Origin: Candidatus Bathyarchaeota archaeon
GTDB lineage: Archaea; Thermoproteota; Bathyarchaeia; 40CM-2-53-6; RBG-13-38-9
Direction: 5' to 3'
NCBI GenBank assembly: GCA_007050885.1
Contig: SMYQ01000001.1
Coordinates: 33,805-97,804, forward strand
Length of the DNA stretch: 64,000 nt
In this document: in pieces, positions 61,501 to 64,000 of the stretch
How the letters are laid out: each line of letters starts with the position of its first letter
How positions within the stretch are numbered: the first letter of the stretch is position 1
Notes under the pieces: generated by a model
Told to the model about the DNA's origin: nothing
Seen by the model: the letters and a program-made list of their open reading frames with translations, nothing else
Databases searched by the model: none
Position numbers and translations under genes: made by a program

Positions 61501-64000
61501 CTGGGAAAGACAACAAGGCGGAAGTACTTGGAAGCTTTTGTCACCCCTTGGCAAGAGCAAGCCTTCAGGGGTTAATTCACAAATCGTAACTTTCACATAT
61601 GGTGGATACACATGCTCGGACCTCGTAGCAAGTGCCAGCAGGGAATGGTTCGTGAATGGAACCGACGATCCGTCCGGAAGTTCCGGTGAAAAAGATTACG
61701 CGGAAACGGGAATTGGCAATCTGACTCTCGAGAGGGATGACATATCGATATCACACGACCAAGGCAACAACGAACAGTTGAACCGAAGCAACGTGACGAA
61801 TGGTGAGCGCGTGACATTGCGCGTGCACATACAAGACACCGACCGCGGGACATCGATAAACACCCAAGACACAGGTGAATTCTGGGTGACCACTGACGGA
61901 AGCACCTTCGCCAGGGACATCCAACTGTCGACCATAGAACCGGGCGGCTACATAACGGACAATTTCCCGAGTGCAAACAAGTGCAATTATGATATAATGC
62001 CCCAGAAGTGGCGGGTTGAATTCGGGGCGACCTGCTACAAGCCCACAACCAGCAGCGAGTGGAATGTCTCGCTGTTCACAGACCCGCTAAAGGTCACGCT
62101 CTATGAGCCAATAGGGGGCACTTACAGGAGAGGAATAGACGAGGTCCCGTTCCTCGGAGGGGTTTATGACGATTGTGGCGGGGTCAGCAATGCAGACGAC
62201 ATTACGTTCAGAGCCCTGCAGGATGACGAAATTAAGTCATGCACTTCTGTAACCGACATCGGAAATGGAAATTACAGCTGCAACATCACGGACACCACGA
62301 CCTGGCTGCTCGGTTTCTACAATTCCACAATGAATGCCAGCAAGGCCTACTACAACTCAAGCGACATACTGAAAATCGTTGATGGTCTGAAGCTGGTCAC
62401 GCAGCCGGACATTCAGGGAATTGCAGTCAGCACCAGTGACAGCGACAATCCAACTGGCTGGGGCGAGGACTGGACATTTGAGGTCGACCTTTACGACAGC
62501 GACCAGGTGATTTACAGTTATGAGGTAATGAACATAAGCCTGTGGTACTACCAAAACAGCTCCTGGATTCTGTTAAACACCACGACCTGCGCCGCCCAAG
62601 CCTGCAAAGACCCGACACCCATCTACTTCTACAGGGACTTTAAGTGCGATGACATAGAAACCAACAAGAAGTTTAACTTTACAGCTACAGACTACTGGAA
62701 CTACACGGTAATTTACAATTTCACTCAGGACATAAGCAAGGACGACGTTCAGCTGTCCGTAACTTCCTCACCATCAAAGGTTGACAGGGAATGGCAGACG
62801 GTTTTGCTGCAGACCCGGGTGTATGATCAGGACCATGGCAATTATGTTAGTTCTGGTGTCAACGGAAGCTTCGACGTCACGTACGACGGGGGCAACTACA
62901 CTGCACCTGTTGGCAACACTACGGGTTCCAGCGGATATCTGAACTACTATTTCAACCCCAACTGCACCTACCAGATTGGGCAACAAATCTGGAGGTCGCG
63001 AGTGGAAACGGATGACTGTTATTCCTCGGTCTACTACGGCGCGTCCACAGCCTTCATAGATGTCGTGGGGCAGTTAAAGAACAACCTTGAGCTTCCCGCG
63101 TACAATGACAGTTACAACGTAACCGATTCCATCGTAGTGCGTTTCAACGTGACCTCCGACTGCCCAAGCGAGGGTAGAATAGTGAACGCCACAACTTCCG
63201 CCAAGATGATATCACCAAACACGAGCGTCTATGGTTGCGCCCCAATAAACAATGAAACTGGTTCTGACAGTGGTTGGTACAACTGCACGTGGGACAGCAC
63301 CGGGAAGAGTGAGGGTTACTGGGACGTGAGATTAAACAGCAGCAAGACCTACTATGACTTCAATTTGACAACCTACAACAGCTGGTTCTGGCTGGAAAAC
63401 ATTCCTTCGACGGCGGAGAATGAGACCATATACGTTTTCAATTACACCACAGACGTCTGGAACAACAAGACACGGGCAGGTTGGAGCGCACTTTACAATT
63501 TCACCGTCGATGTTTCCGACTCGGAAGGTGACGAAATAAACTGCTCCCTGTGGATAAGCAAGGACAATCAGAGTTCCTGGGATTACGTTGGGTCCGACTT
63601 CGTAAATGCGGATTATGGAAGCGGAACGAATGGGACTTGCTCAGTCATATACCAGGGTTTCACCTGCGCAGATGTGGACTCCGCAGAAGGCGCTTCCTGG
63701 GATGCCAGCAAGGCCAAGTTTTACAAATGGGAAATCACAGACCATGAACTCAACAACAGCTACAACCGTTCAGCGATACAGGGCCCAAACGTGACAGAGT
63801 CCTTGGCAAAGATAGAGTATCGCTATGGAAACACAACAACCCTGGTACGGAACCAGGACACCAAGGCTCTGGTCGTTAATTTATTCGACCGCGAGAAGAA
63901 TAGCTCTGCATCTTCAAATGTGAGCTTCTGGATCACAAACGACTCTGCGAACTTCAGGCAGGATGCCGTGAACGCAACCGACGCCCAAGGTAATGCCACT
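37526..64000 (+). CDS. giant modular exported glycoprotein (3' end beyond window)
   Basis: The frame from ATG 37526 has no stop through base 64000: 8,825 codons, still open. Residues 1-27 are a leader (RRAQM followed by a hydrophobic helix) fitting either Sec export or a class III pilin-like signal. Order of regions: beta domains with few cysteines (to about residue 1,600), including a possible beta-helix; a MAM/LamG-like domain (LFDGFDSG start, about 1,613-1,780); three diverged modules (about 2,115-2,890); a DUF11/CARDB-like stretch (about 2,890-3,700); then an array of about 328-residue modules to the end. Each module has three beta-sandwich parts with set-piece motifs GWGExFNFSV, KDDVxIxY with VNRS, and GWYNxTMNAS, plus conserved cysteines. 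I counted 23 NxS/T sequons in the module at 51.66-52.62 kb. No enzyme domain is visible. Likely an extracellular fibre or coat protein. Confidence 0.93.
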   Translation, partial: MRRAQMQVMAAILLALATATTVVAINATMNYTDNLTGLLPLSFKQHAYKTVDVWANTSVGIYGEVLWLYLDNGTAVANVTLGVNYSAGNQTGNRTLVSGMPLPLEPGNYSVNVSFAGENFMMPSSGSFEFEVRDFTETITEPQLNETAELGINGTMEEPVDGKPNETKVTCQNRTYTIMNLVSSDGKIEVVLRMENGTVIPYQSVSLENLTNQTNADGLVCFPLVDIGKCVFEGNESLCLNPSELYFNLSGTVDIPTVDGEKIKVTLGNDALLSETQNKGQWKKGVTINNTDTEQTQFHLEIPIPPTAEGIRSFEILEVPERGVMFPQRARTVRVPLEHEISSGGDEDKVILELYLKPKQTRKIEVEYQIPVLEEMSGIRSIRNLQSSDNQKLQIEKIELPENLNVSEDFTIALYISSTNGKVKDVNITLQPPPEVTLLEKTEECPYLDCRGTGTEKWAPEILESEPAILTWKAVASAPGNFSFSVNLKDRNSAFSETFTLEVKDPEPEITSVVSYDPGTDTIHVVGDGNICTDAEPCTLEDIYKADQVNGWNRIISLDSYYSFSAGLVIGDGLHETWLKLEMDQVTIRKPWTIRNGAVLWSGDLINGAPVRGTLIQTDVSVNDELEGNLAMAVEQGGRLVFHDTIYKVFAVTAENNFRAEEGSEILLERSSFQRAYDDFKITTIIHPADIYVNNTILGTGVIRSCLGEECPYFVMYENETSEKEGILLLDEHASPEAGENWTVRFVTGGNEDLIISIVDTNPEEVQFLELKCGYDTQEAYYDGESVYAPGWECDKVASVTFNVLVEGKHVLEFEFGNYTERSYNTDYEDICFFTTGSQWYSGTTYIRGNPNTPCCNSEANACDFTDYDDSMPANFKLVKVDNYIYQIARTHLGNDSYQTWFETFNEIVRMDFWWNVSENAHMRLGILATGGPERGTVWNAYDPDPYADADICDQSRFCVWDGVSTDGVPGGHLMLYDSRYQVYDTDSRANIDAGSTSSGISSGGNGTQSVDINRFTAQRYAKHYNYLIVYLPGNSSIYDYAFYNGRYGVEISGISVSPWEDLTIHDACAGIRICYANGEVRGYNAYNNYLDVRLGYHNLYLIDSEINESLLYGNSNCPDSYVDAWDTCGSGTSPGGTLADRYLVLQNSYNVKIIDESGSGEANVSILGLDTRGDEIVNEFTYSNGTIAEKIMSYRKYWTQTSDPSTPVYLNRTTYTPHTFYYRKYGKIFIKGVASFDEPISLTQQLIDNPYVTLSESVAKAQTGIVYIPPVKVTHSGNEIEASGTGAEITLDNVPVSKSQYLAMFDEDWPTEDTYTYQQSRIIPAGNYTVNYENGTVNFTAAHASTDIRAVYSYGGNLSIIGSKSPSNVYDFMQANLSRDFSTPDGDTYSSYVDVILGNSTDGGTLNATADDKRINAMQGYGFSATSNNGTLINILSDNWKFRWFQDNGTLFRKYTLDVTVRDQDGKLVENATVKLVDNYGSTVFEINTSSDGSIPLQEVTYAWYNTNTNSTFSPFTLTVEKNPYNPFTASLDMDRKTEILAPLSVPCNLDLDYKYEVQSGDNGNTNRSASAENLTLSVLVKYASNSFTTDDQETAEIQKTAQAGSSDQVELFDGFDSGTENTSLWNTYQSGGDARIQFDYGTAHQAPYSCAMDDADVDTGDWSLNELYTIWDFTGASNIVLDFYEREWGDEPEDAPASWTGHGNYDAVAFTCDGNTWYEIVEESNLSIETFTNFNVNISNDADFCPEINGSFSIKFQQYDNYQLTSDGRAWDTINITYSLIESDDVESNTDWTTYEDVTDEELSNVTTVNVTVNVSYYNNSGSTQNGNNNPDLQLEIYNGTDWLHIGNFSVTGNGIYSFNTTEQTIVDGWNGTQTTNRDIRIRGTNFDYNSSSFYDQINWTGVWIKIDYGSETPIGPAETVTLYISKVGTGGGATWDSGHILTTDASSIVSYNFTAACDNESTPNIDEEYEVGPHSWYVIITTDDDPNLCQDDSSENYDFNVTGTLSNTIVFPDGTQNYTSWDTVLLQGYVDNYCGEPITTSTSNIWFNLTTGGYDASCTSITRSGANVYYCNWKPTQETAPGWYNVSMHSAATNYWPNETTKAHPNTFYLETEPELYDANATPRSDVWNAPFNFTLKVKDNLNDFVNVTLQTQVIGGSWVTIGYRNCTSCSNNTNNYTMLYWENVTYPCSGYAGNYMKFQMIATDNESNMVYTSTLNPGDYAGNDDQFYIEKHSLRIEYVSGNESQASTSSPATFILRGYDYDLGTYNLSDTLTLAFNVTTEGAGGAYKTVGTATSNSTGYIKYIFTPDVDFQEGTQDWKGFVDATETCYKFNESDVFKVDVIPPRYIFLENESVDPDPGEWGGQFDFNVTSKTSSPYAVNFSLRVSNSTSGPWTVINWTIHNITNVWKAINFTWDTSCNDIGTRYFRVGADDSNGTTNQTAINSFVVQKDTLLLKYISGNGTETRRTKNKTLLVVNATDVNGTLVSGLGVTFYATIDGSTWDSGTINYTNSSGYATYHFLAGCSPKYQVGNQKWRAVVSGHSCYKDNTTATFWNLTVNVTGDVVLEFKKPDGTFNYTQGQPVPFLGATWDDCGDSVTTNVSFYANGSQVFSCSPVGKVGANSYDCDWATSISTPKGWYNTSMNASTFNYYPNYTFKNWNPGVFYLSPIYELKNVSVQPAETGWGYRNFNFSVIASSGDTDPNNVTLLMHKGSPTAFSECTTCDNGTIKECNYPECQNTTKWWITNFTYTDKGTWFFKFELGDEDTDGTDSFTLVEDNVTIEHYLGNNSNANPTTAVNLSVELYDYIAQTYNMTPSVKVEFELLHQDYPGGSQSLGYAYTNQTGHARVEFLPDCEYVDGSQKWHAFVANDDPAYSYNVSENFTINLDLSGCAATVSVDSYDKPDEALEYRNFTIKAVIASYGDSGGVFTELQAPSEWHIKDRIKYLGNILQGSPETVMWFVNSTTVGNFNLTIWVNNSGGYKDFENFSVHVYEAEYDAVSYTEISAGQNGSLQFDCEAGDFRMALFGLYLNSTGSGARFYVKDGATYREINNYKSITGVTNLGLSVLEDQMTVDENGDCSVVVENLGSNLINVTNASVELYYMRKAEVLDIVPKISSETYSLDTDDDSLEVAVKIFNSFNASVSGTLWINISKGGALANYSNLTVNVNANSTVWKNVTGIDTSSWSGVYDVLAYLEYPGNSSERTEQIIRKAVNYSVEHIPYTCPGIAENFTVYVYNNYIDTIFYNVSVDQESGWLVSPGYVEVNLTRDGQVAADFNVTPPAGAENATVNVTVSYGLPHKGSSHKQVMNYTNDNQSILRVYRETPGLVSPNKVFESYLVVHNKGCADSAGATVMETVGTGWTPANPTLIGDVELISSSVDLDSNVISWEIGEISEDKYAVLAYQIKASSSQGAGGYTEWNISFDGKGLEEFRRYDMITADYLNESHLEYNITAWQQSSFPWGEPRSIQPNYFYNLSLTVRNIGDTQAKNWTTLLFVPDDCEINQSTGDIDQAENTVAWNVTGLASRAKVLLNFTLNCTKAEDLNFYVESARDTRNSTSYSNNVLYSCTGEICNVEPIRVFSSPNKPYQQISNMTVSVSYKSTTENETFSEFSVKMPNDDGTYRIMWQNVSLNSTNDQAAELFFTGQDEFVSTSRKINLTAHTDGTDNKFVNLSVTQLNYSWDYGKLFNESMNLFAKSKVYTYPPLLANATLYINGNDSRTAGGWGEEFNFSVETRDRFGRNVTIYSWHKQVSGGWTFVDSWVCQGCGNWTQHNFTYDYQPDDKDITWEFKFNATNTDGSESIDGHTYTVERDDVIIYNVTPPWNFTVNRSSAYNFTIQVEDLDNGTWAGLLAVGQDYIDFGKNGDNDTYERKYPSPAINSSGYASVEMSNTTGRWCQAFFYLGQNYWRAGVTGATYYKNALLQPLPDYSLPFMLYGQLVNNITEPLGTNFSAEYDSTITIKGKVKDDCWATITDATVWFNLTSGTFSYKCTTTLVGDAYHCNFDPQGTGAPFGWYNITMHSNKTYLWDGSKLEANAFYFASVPDVNASVSPYPEGAWGESPFNFTSYVIDEDNNTVTIDFYIRKGAGAWNNEYQDSCTNCSDYMAFFQRNFTCNATWNDIDDWYFQSNVSDTSGFTNASNVVAFNVTEEPVYIQLEEGDGSKVNRSNSEPDSSVRLAVQLYDPVLDTNITVISQSNVIFWVGGDPFGSTLNGTGEYYYVDRNPGCNVSVGANSWKANVSGEQCYVENESSSFTINVTGTLAVDLQSPNGTVNFTEGSDVELLVNLTDDCVVPISDANVWFNLTNQRTDQSYRCPTAGYADWNGTHYNCTFPTTGKSGGWYMVKTHASNDNYWYAQTENQSLFFLVTKVKLTSPQVQYPGDGSWGETHNFSVVVDHYAGVDVCLLEKFSAGGSYTPTECKFIPDPSNKLINFTRSYTCGEKEKLLYYYFNASEPGVAQTYSNTSEDTHYVEKDDVVLVYNSGNNSIVNRSSGNTKFTLIVNDTDRDVFAAYSATYESPKVRFRIHNGSSYLEDGLNQTNSSGYAIYYFNPSCSYEAGDRNWYGTTYLDNCYKEVNSTMFNVSIRGDLAPNITYPTGQTFYRFNILYVNITADVKDECELFYWNATVNLTVMSAAFGDTYNCSDFTDYQNGTYMCEFNATSAQEGWYNVSVNATDVSMHNKGNQTQEHLFRVVQSWQPPVLENETATPEYDGGWSENWTFSVNVSDINGDDVNVSFWLSSDNTTWTFQYNQTCYDCGAKTRLDFYYKGFDCGDMPTYYFKFNATDHKNVTNRPGWNFTLDKDDVDFFYVGTSQGNQSSVNRNQGVLLKVSLNDTDNGTYVPTGTDGKIWVTTDQSNYDGGISSSTAGSYLNITFVPDCSYNVGTQLWKAGTLGDSCYKDVNSTLYLTLTVRGFLNLTIVDPSGTTYYDGDNVSIRGYLNDSCGPTIDGANVTFNVSHDSFAETCYPTVNDSWGWYNCTWNVTGSPGGWFKVGMNATKQYFNYNGTVKSQSFFHEIAPVLSGEYVSPQTTYWGNTFYFYVNVTDDDDTVNVYVWHRKLPSGSWSLADSDTCPDCINTTVQLSRVYTQTDIGNWEWFINATDGEMTANTITHFLNVTKKNVSVQYVFGNETNVSRVGTNDTYFTLIVKDAITGAPIGQGLDGGFWVTENGTRWGDKIVTSTIEGSYLNETFDPDCDYLAGKQKWKGGVDESTFYYSGNSSEFNVTILSELNGTVNLPNGEKFPRGDPILIYGNVGDASGCGYVNGSTVRFRVVKGSEFIPDPDPANDLGNGTYNTTWDSTGATLGWYNITMNASKTYYNSTYFTRREDAFKLGARPDLRNWWVDTSQDGWGHNYTFRIEFRDVEGDWANVSLWYSNDTAGPWTLVGWDNRTTSVYQNVTFYHRFDCNDYLIGPLIYYKFNATDSNDFWNETKLLNLTLEADDIGFRIDKGAGVSVNREAAAYYKFIVSVNDTDYGQLVGADVNGTFYFTYDGITYDWGHNVTTNSTGQTYWDHNPNCTYIIGLQLWYLSINNNVCYETVDMSSSTYSVIGQLKNNIDLPVYNSTFNVTDAINIRYNVTTDCSSEGLIDDASSYSITPIHNKTGTQYSCTENNEGNGYYNCTWDSTGKLEGNYTVRLFSSRSSYNPNTTDYVNWFWLENIPPSYNNQVVNASPGGWGEVFQFNVTLNDTEGDDLTCKLYVDSGFGYIYRGNDSVSGTPGTPTVFNCSVDVSSFNCSDQGTASFMWEINDTTEANLFNTTPSSNLVIEDDNVTLEYQLGNQSDVNRSGTNYTQLILRIRDTDRNMYVESNGTVWVYDGQYYPWHNRSNSTGQLLINFEPDCSYGIGIWNWTGGSNGDGCYQRINVTEIFTVNVVGELSTYMLTPGGEEYLRGTNVTVRVNVSDDCPGLVSGVYLNLSMISDDSGNITYCAPINNETGAGAGYYNCTFNTSGMKTRWWDVVSNTSKSNHNSGSDESNNAFWVETAPVLSGQYATPDQGGWGQTFYLIINVTDEDLDNILVSCEKRKDGTTTWLSCGSKSKQGINQTSNFSTTFSSADIGNWTARFNATEDDAWNDTAYLNFTVEKDDVQIVYVSGNGSNVNRVSGSTTIRLRAEDTDNPAQSISSQPAAFWITTNSSNATSWGPARTTTTDAFGNFSNAFDPGCIYGVGTQRWLGGLRLNDYWKLANYTGYLIVNITSEARPYINEPVQDYYLRGTDNIPLHGNLTDKGGCGNVSGGAMSFFVVDENNYECAATEQNEANYTCTIAAATTGTWSYGWHQVKLNGSRIFFTVDETNITESFYLTDDPELTGPQVSPDSDVWGTNFTFNVTLQDDDPDNVTVYLWIRKSGGVWTLKDSYLQVGETSGTKDVGFILETTCDDEGSSEYKFNATDTSNYTDEIYGGSFTVQKHGALLIIHGGDGEEVDREGNDNVLISVRIRDQTTSQYVGAGVNGIFWIDNKTGLEKIYDQTNSTGHIDYTFNPNCSHPYGVVNWTAGIIETCYVLTNTSSDVTVYGQLKNNLELPAYDETFNVTQTVTMRFNVTDDCPVEDKILNATVAIEMLAPNSSIFKCTPVNNETGAAAGWYNCSFDSTDHKEGYWDIRLNSSKWHFRDNSSTYNNWFLLENIPTTAENSTVWIVNHSTGQWAQANLSDQFGWTRVFNFTLDVHDPEGDDITCVLWIRHNTTGYWEIEKNDTIGGTPGTPTSGTCEIIYQGFGCGSIGINDFLWEVRDKETANYWNLSTENITFRKIDANISIAAGEEEIVDRNSETQALTVVIFDRDNNTYAESVNVSFWVMHNNTDLEWDDQTQTNSNGNATHWFAPDCGYTVGIQDWVGGILDGCFNDLNATQTNVTIFGSNSHSLILPNGTVHLRGENVTIRGNVSDDCNQGRGASYVNFSMISDLTSQGFYCAPIANETVSPGYFNCTFNTSGMPAQWYDIRFNSSKEYHYDDNQTFNNRFFVETEPVLVTSYANTSTFDGDDGPIGSFSEVFNFSIRVTDEDGDTVTAHLWVREWNLTTGNWTKWVDEGFKSCINCNNTKLYRTKSNFDCDDMKDWQFKWNATDDGAEPPGSGTSYSDEVGSKNFTVEQDDIQIQYYSGSGPSAWVWRNGTASIVLSTRVWDVDDQRYLATGEADGATWITTNGTDWDNGHAGGVLSGFFNYTFQPTCAPTLYQVMIQNWVTGTVDNTCFKESNSSTLNVTVRGYLDATYQSPDQIPYQRGQTIPFSFYVDDDCNNGVTGITRKLHLYTSGTEYHIDTGIVDQNNGTYTYGWDSSSKALGWYNGTFDATKTYHVASNASKNQSFHLGEPPQLQLETVDKATAGWGETWTFEVQCMDSEGDTDLVQLWKNTTTSNGWELVDEQNCTSGSWYLLTFEESFECTDITPGGEYTWWKFNSSDQWDFSDETSSHSITIERDDVSLGVTQGHNEEVNREGGNSETLEVQIYDSDNESYVPENVTGLFYITYDGSNWENGTAVNTTSSGYLTLNFNPDCNYSSGFQKWQARTESDSCYKDTKSSNFTITIHGQLKQALQLPTYNMTFHTTDLIDVRLNISSDCSNENLIGSSTVNIQMRSPLDDLENCTPVFNETGANLGWYNCTWDSTLMMPGWWDILVNGSKPAEEFHYNFTTYLDWFYLENTGTNYTNATVNPPEDGWGRTFNYSVNVSDVDNDNVTCTLYVSTTGIGGPYNSKGSMNITNGTGVCWITHGFPCGDIGNDNYFYFMIQDGYNDVQTPDTQGPNVTKDTLFMQHEAGDGGIVNRSVNSLTLRVNVTNNVTGNPAQNDLIVEFNVTYDGSYFWKAGEDNTTSGDAFISLSPNCSYTVGGQNWYASINETSCFYFVNSSLYNYTIIGKLVNTVIKPNGTQHYLAEENVTIRANVSDECNNLIDAEYVNFTTISQDTSKESYCEPIINESLGYYNCTFNTSGMSTRWHNVKVYANKTQHTPDTETRTNAFWLETRPTVTIVEVESEQGGAVGGWGETWTFRVNVTDLDKDEVKVYLWERQQGGSTWKLLSPLGKSKPSGVNSQIVTFTYGGYTCSDLVASASREWFVNGTDDPSGSSGEKDYAETGIGNLTLERDDISISHDQGNNEQLNRSNVTNGERVTLRVHIQDTDRGTSINTQDTGEFWVTTDGSTFARDIQLSTIEPGGYITDNFPSANKCNYDIMPQKWRVEFGATCYKPTTSSEWNVSLFTDPLKVTLYEPIGGTYRRGIDEVPFLGGVYDDCGGVSNADDITFRALQDDEIKSCTSVTDIGNGNYSCNITDTTTWLLGFYNSTMNASKAYYNSSDILKIVDGLKLVTQPDIQGIAVSTSDSDNPTGWGEDWTFEVDLYDSDQVIYSYEVMNISLWYYQNSSWILLNTTTCAAQACKDPTPIYFYRDFKCDDIETNKKFNFTATDYWNYTVIYNFTQDISKDDVQLSVTSSPSKVDREWQTVLLQTRVYDQDHGNYVSSGVNGSFDVTYDGGNYTAPVGNTTGSSGYLNYYFNPNCTYQIGQQIWRSRVETDDCYSSVYYGASTAFIDVVGQLKNNLELPAYNDSYNVTDSIVVRFNVTSDCPSEGRIVNATTSAKMISPNTSVYGCAPINNETGSDSGWYNCTWDSTGKSEGYWDVRLNSSKTYYDFNLTTYNSWFWLENIPSTAENETIYVFNYTTDVWNNKTRAGWSALYNFTVDVSDSEGDEINCSLWISKDNQSSWDYVGSDFVNADYGSGTNGTCSVIYQGFTCADVDSAEGASWDASKAKFYKWEITDHELNNSYNRSAIQGPNVTESLAKIEYRYGNTTTLVRNQDTKALVVNLFDREKNSSASSNVSFWITNDSANFRQDAVNATDAQGNAT
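42360..42870 (+). other. MAM/LamG-like domain in the giant protein
   Basis: Encodes LFDGFDSG...SLWNTY, a CAMDDADVDTG turn, LDFYERE and KFQQYDNY. The order resembles concanavalin-like domains found in adhesins, which often bind glycans. It is the only clearly non-repeated globular domain I recognise in the giant protein. Confidence 0.5.
43870..46200 (+). repeat. three diverged modules before the main array
   Basis: Module starts (GWG-x-FNF-like) are near 43.90, 44.62 and 45.58 kb. The first lacks its third sub-domain and passes directly from CYKFNES to the next start, so it is about 700 bp long. The others match the main array in order of motifs. Confidence 0.65.
46200..48640 (+). other. DUF11/CARDB-like spacer region of the giant protein
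   Basis: The module motifs stop and are replaced by beta domains with a different texture: repeated NLTVNVN, SYLVVHNKG, LSLTVRNIGDT-type strands and few cysteines. This resembles CARDB/DUF11 domains common in archaeal surface proteins. It separates the three early modules from the long array. Confidence 0.5.
48640..64000 (+). repeat. array of about 985-bp modules (16 counted, last one cut by the window)
   Basis: Module starts, read from the GWG-type motif, are near 48.70, 49.70, 50.68, 51.66, 52.62, 53.57, 54.54, 55.51, 56.47, 57.47, 58.46, 59.48, 60.47, 61.43, 62.46 and 63.48 kb. Mean spacing is about 985 bp. Every third module carries the same variant of its third sub-domain: GQLKNN-type at 54170, 57053, 60080 and 63068; RG-type (basic RG before the strand) at 53252, 56153, 59165 and 62129; and a 27-base exact match in the FNTSGM-type at 55346, 58280 and 61256. 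Confidence 0.88.

Noticed and set aside
37600..64000. Dozens of short reading frames on both strands across this region
   Set aside because: They lie in other frames of the continuous giant gene, have low-quality compositions and no promoters of their own.
48640..64000. Regular repeats suggesting CRISPR or a satellite
   Set aside because: The period is about 985 bp, units are diverged, in frame and coding; there are no short identical repeats with unique spacers and no cas genes.

Overview
The window reads as a densely packed archaeal chromosome segment. Signs of this are: TATA boxes centred about 23-27 nt upstream of start codons at almost every operon head, implying leaderless mRNAs; frequent GTG/TTG starts; one- to four-base stop/start overlaps inside operons; and archaeal-type proteins (Rio2 kinase, MBF1, class I CCA-adding enzyme, type-2 methionine aminopeptidase, AMMECR1, FlaI/FlaJ-type pilus machinery, DUF432-like plus MscS). 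Convergent genes even overlap at their stop codons. This fits a small-genome lineage, possibly DPANN-like, but the lineage is inference. I found no rRNA, tRNA, CRISPR, integrase or transposase.

Layout. 0.1-8.9 kb is mostly metabolic and membrane genes: a tandem pair of squalene/phytoene-synthase-like proteins, a small membrane protein, a D-2-hydroxyacid dehydrogenase, DUF432-like plus MscS, another small membrane protein, thioredoxin reductase, a lipid-kinase-family protein, an SDR epimerase and a membrane-anchored thioredoxin-fold protein. 8.9-16.1 kb holds three secreted proteins: two tail-fibre-like paralogues sharing a 462-bp identical block, and a 1,198-residue Cys-rich, membrane-anchored protein. 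16.1-20.98 kb is housekeeping: AMMECR1, Pcm, MBF1, methionine aminopeptidase, a CBS protein and an unusual TsaC/Sua5-CCA fusion. 21.0-30.4 kb is one overlapping operon for a type IV pilus-like machine: a FlaI/TadA-type ATPase, two FlaJ/TadC-type membrane proteins (one with an Ig-like C-terminal domain), prepilin-like subunits and two secreted proteins. 30.4-32.5 kb has an unknown helical protein, a PIN-domain protein, a 43-residue ORF and Rio2. 32.5-35.8 kb has three more exported proteins, two of them paralogues with a 211-bp identical block. 35.9-37.0 kb is a MinD-like ATPase plus a winged-helix regulator.

The outstanding object is 37526-64000. One reading frame stays open for 8,825 codons and runs off the window without a stop. 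It encodes a giant exported protein, close to 1 MDa in this window alone, packed with N-glycosylation sequons and regularly spaced cysteines. From about 48.7 kb it consists of about 985-bp (about 328-residue) modules. From at least 53 kb, and probably earlier, these fall into three alternating flavours, giving a higher-order period of about 2.95 kb. It is preceded by a small membrane-anchored protein in the same operon, and diverges from the winged-helix/MinD operon across a promoter carrying TGTCGAAC-like repeats.

Taken together, at least half of the window is devoted to the cell exterior: a pilus-type export machine, many N-glycosylated secreted proteins with signs of recent gene conversion, and a giant modular fibre. 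A role in cell-cell attachment or surface coat is a reasonable inference, but no sequence here proves it.
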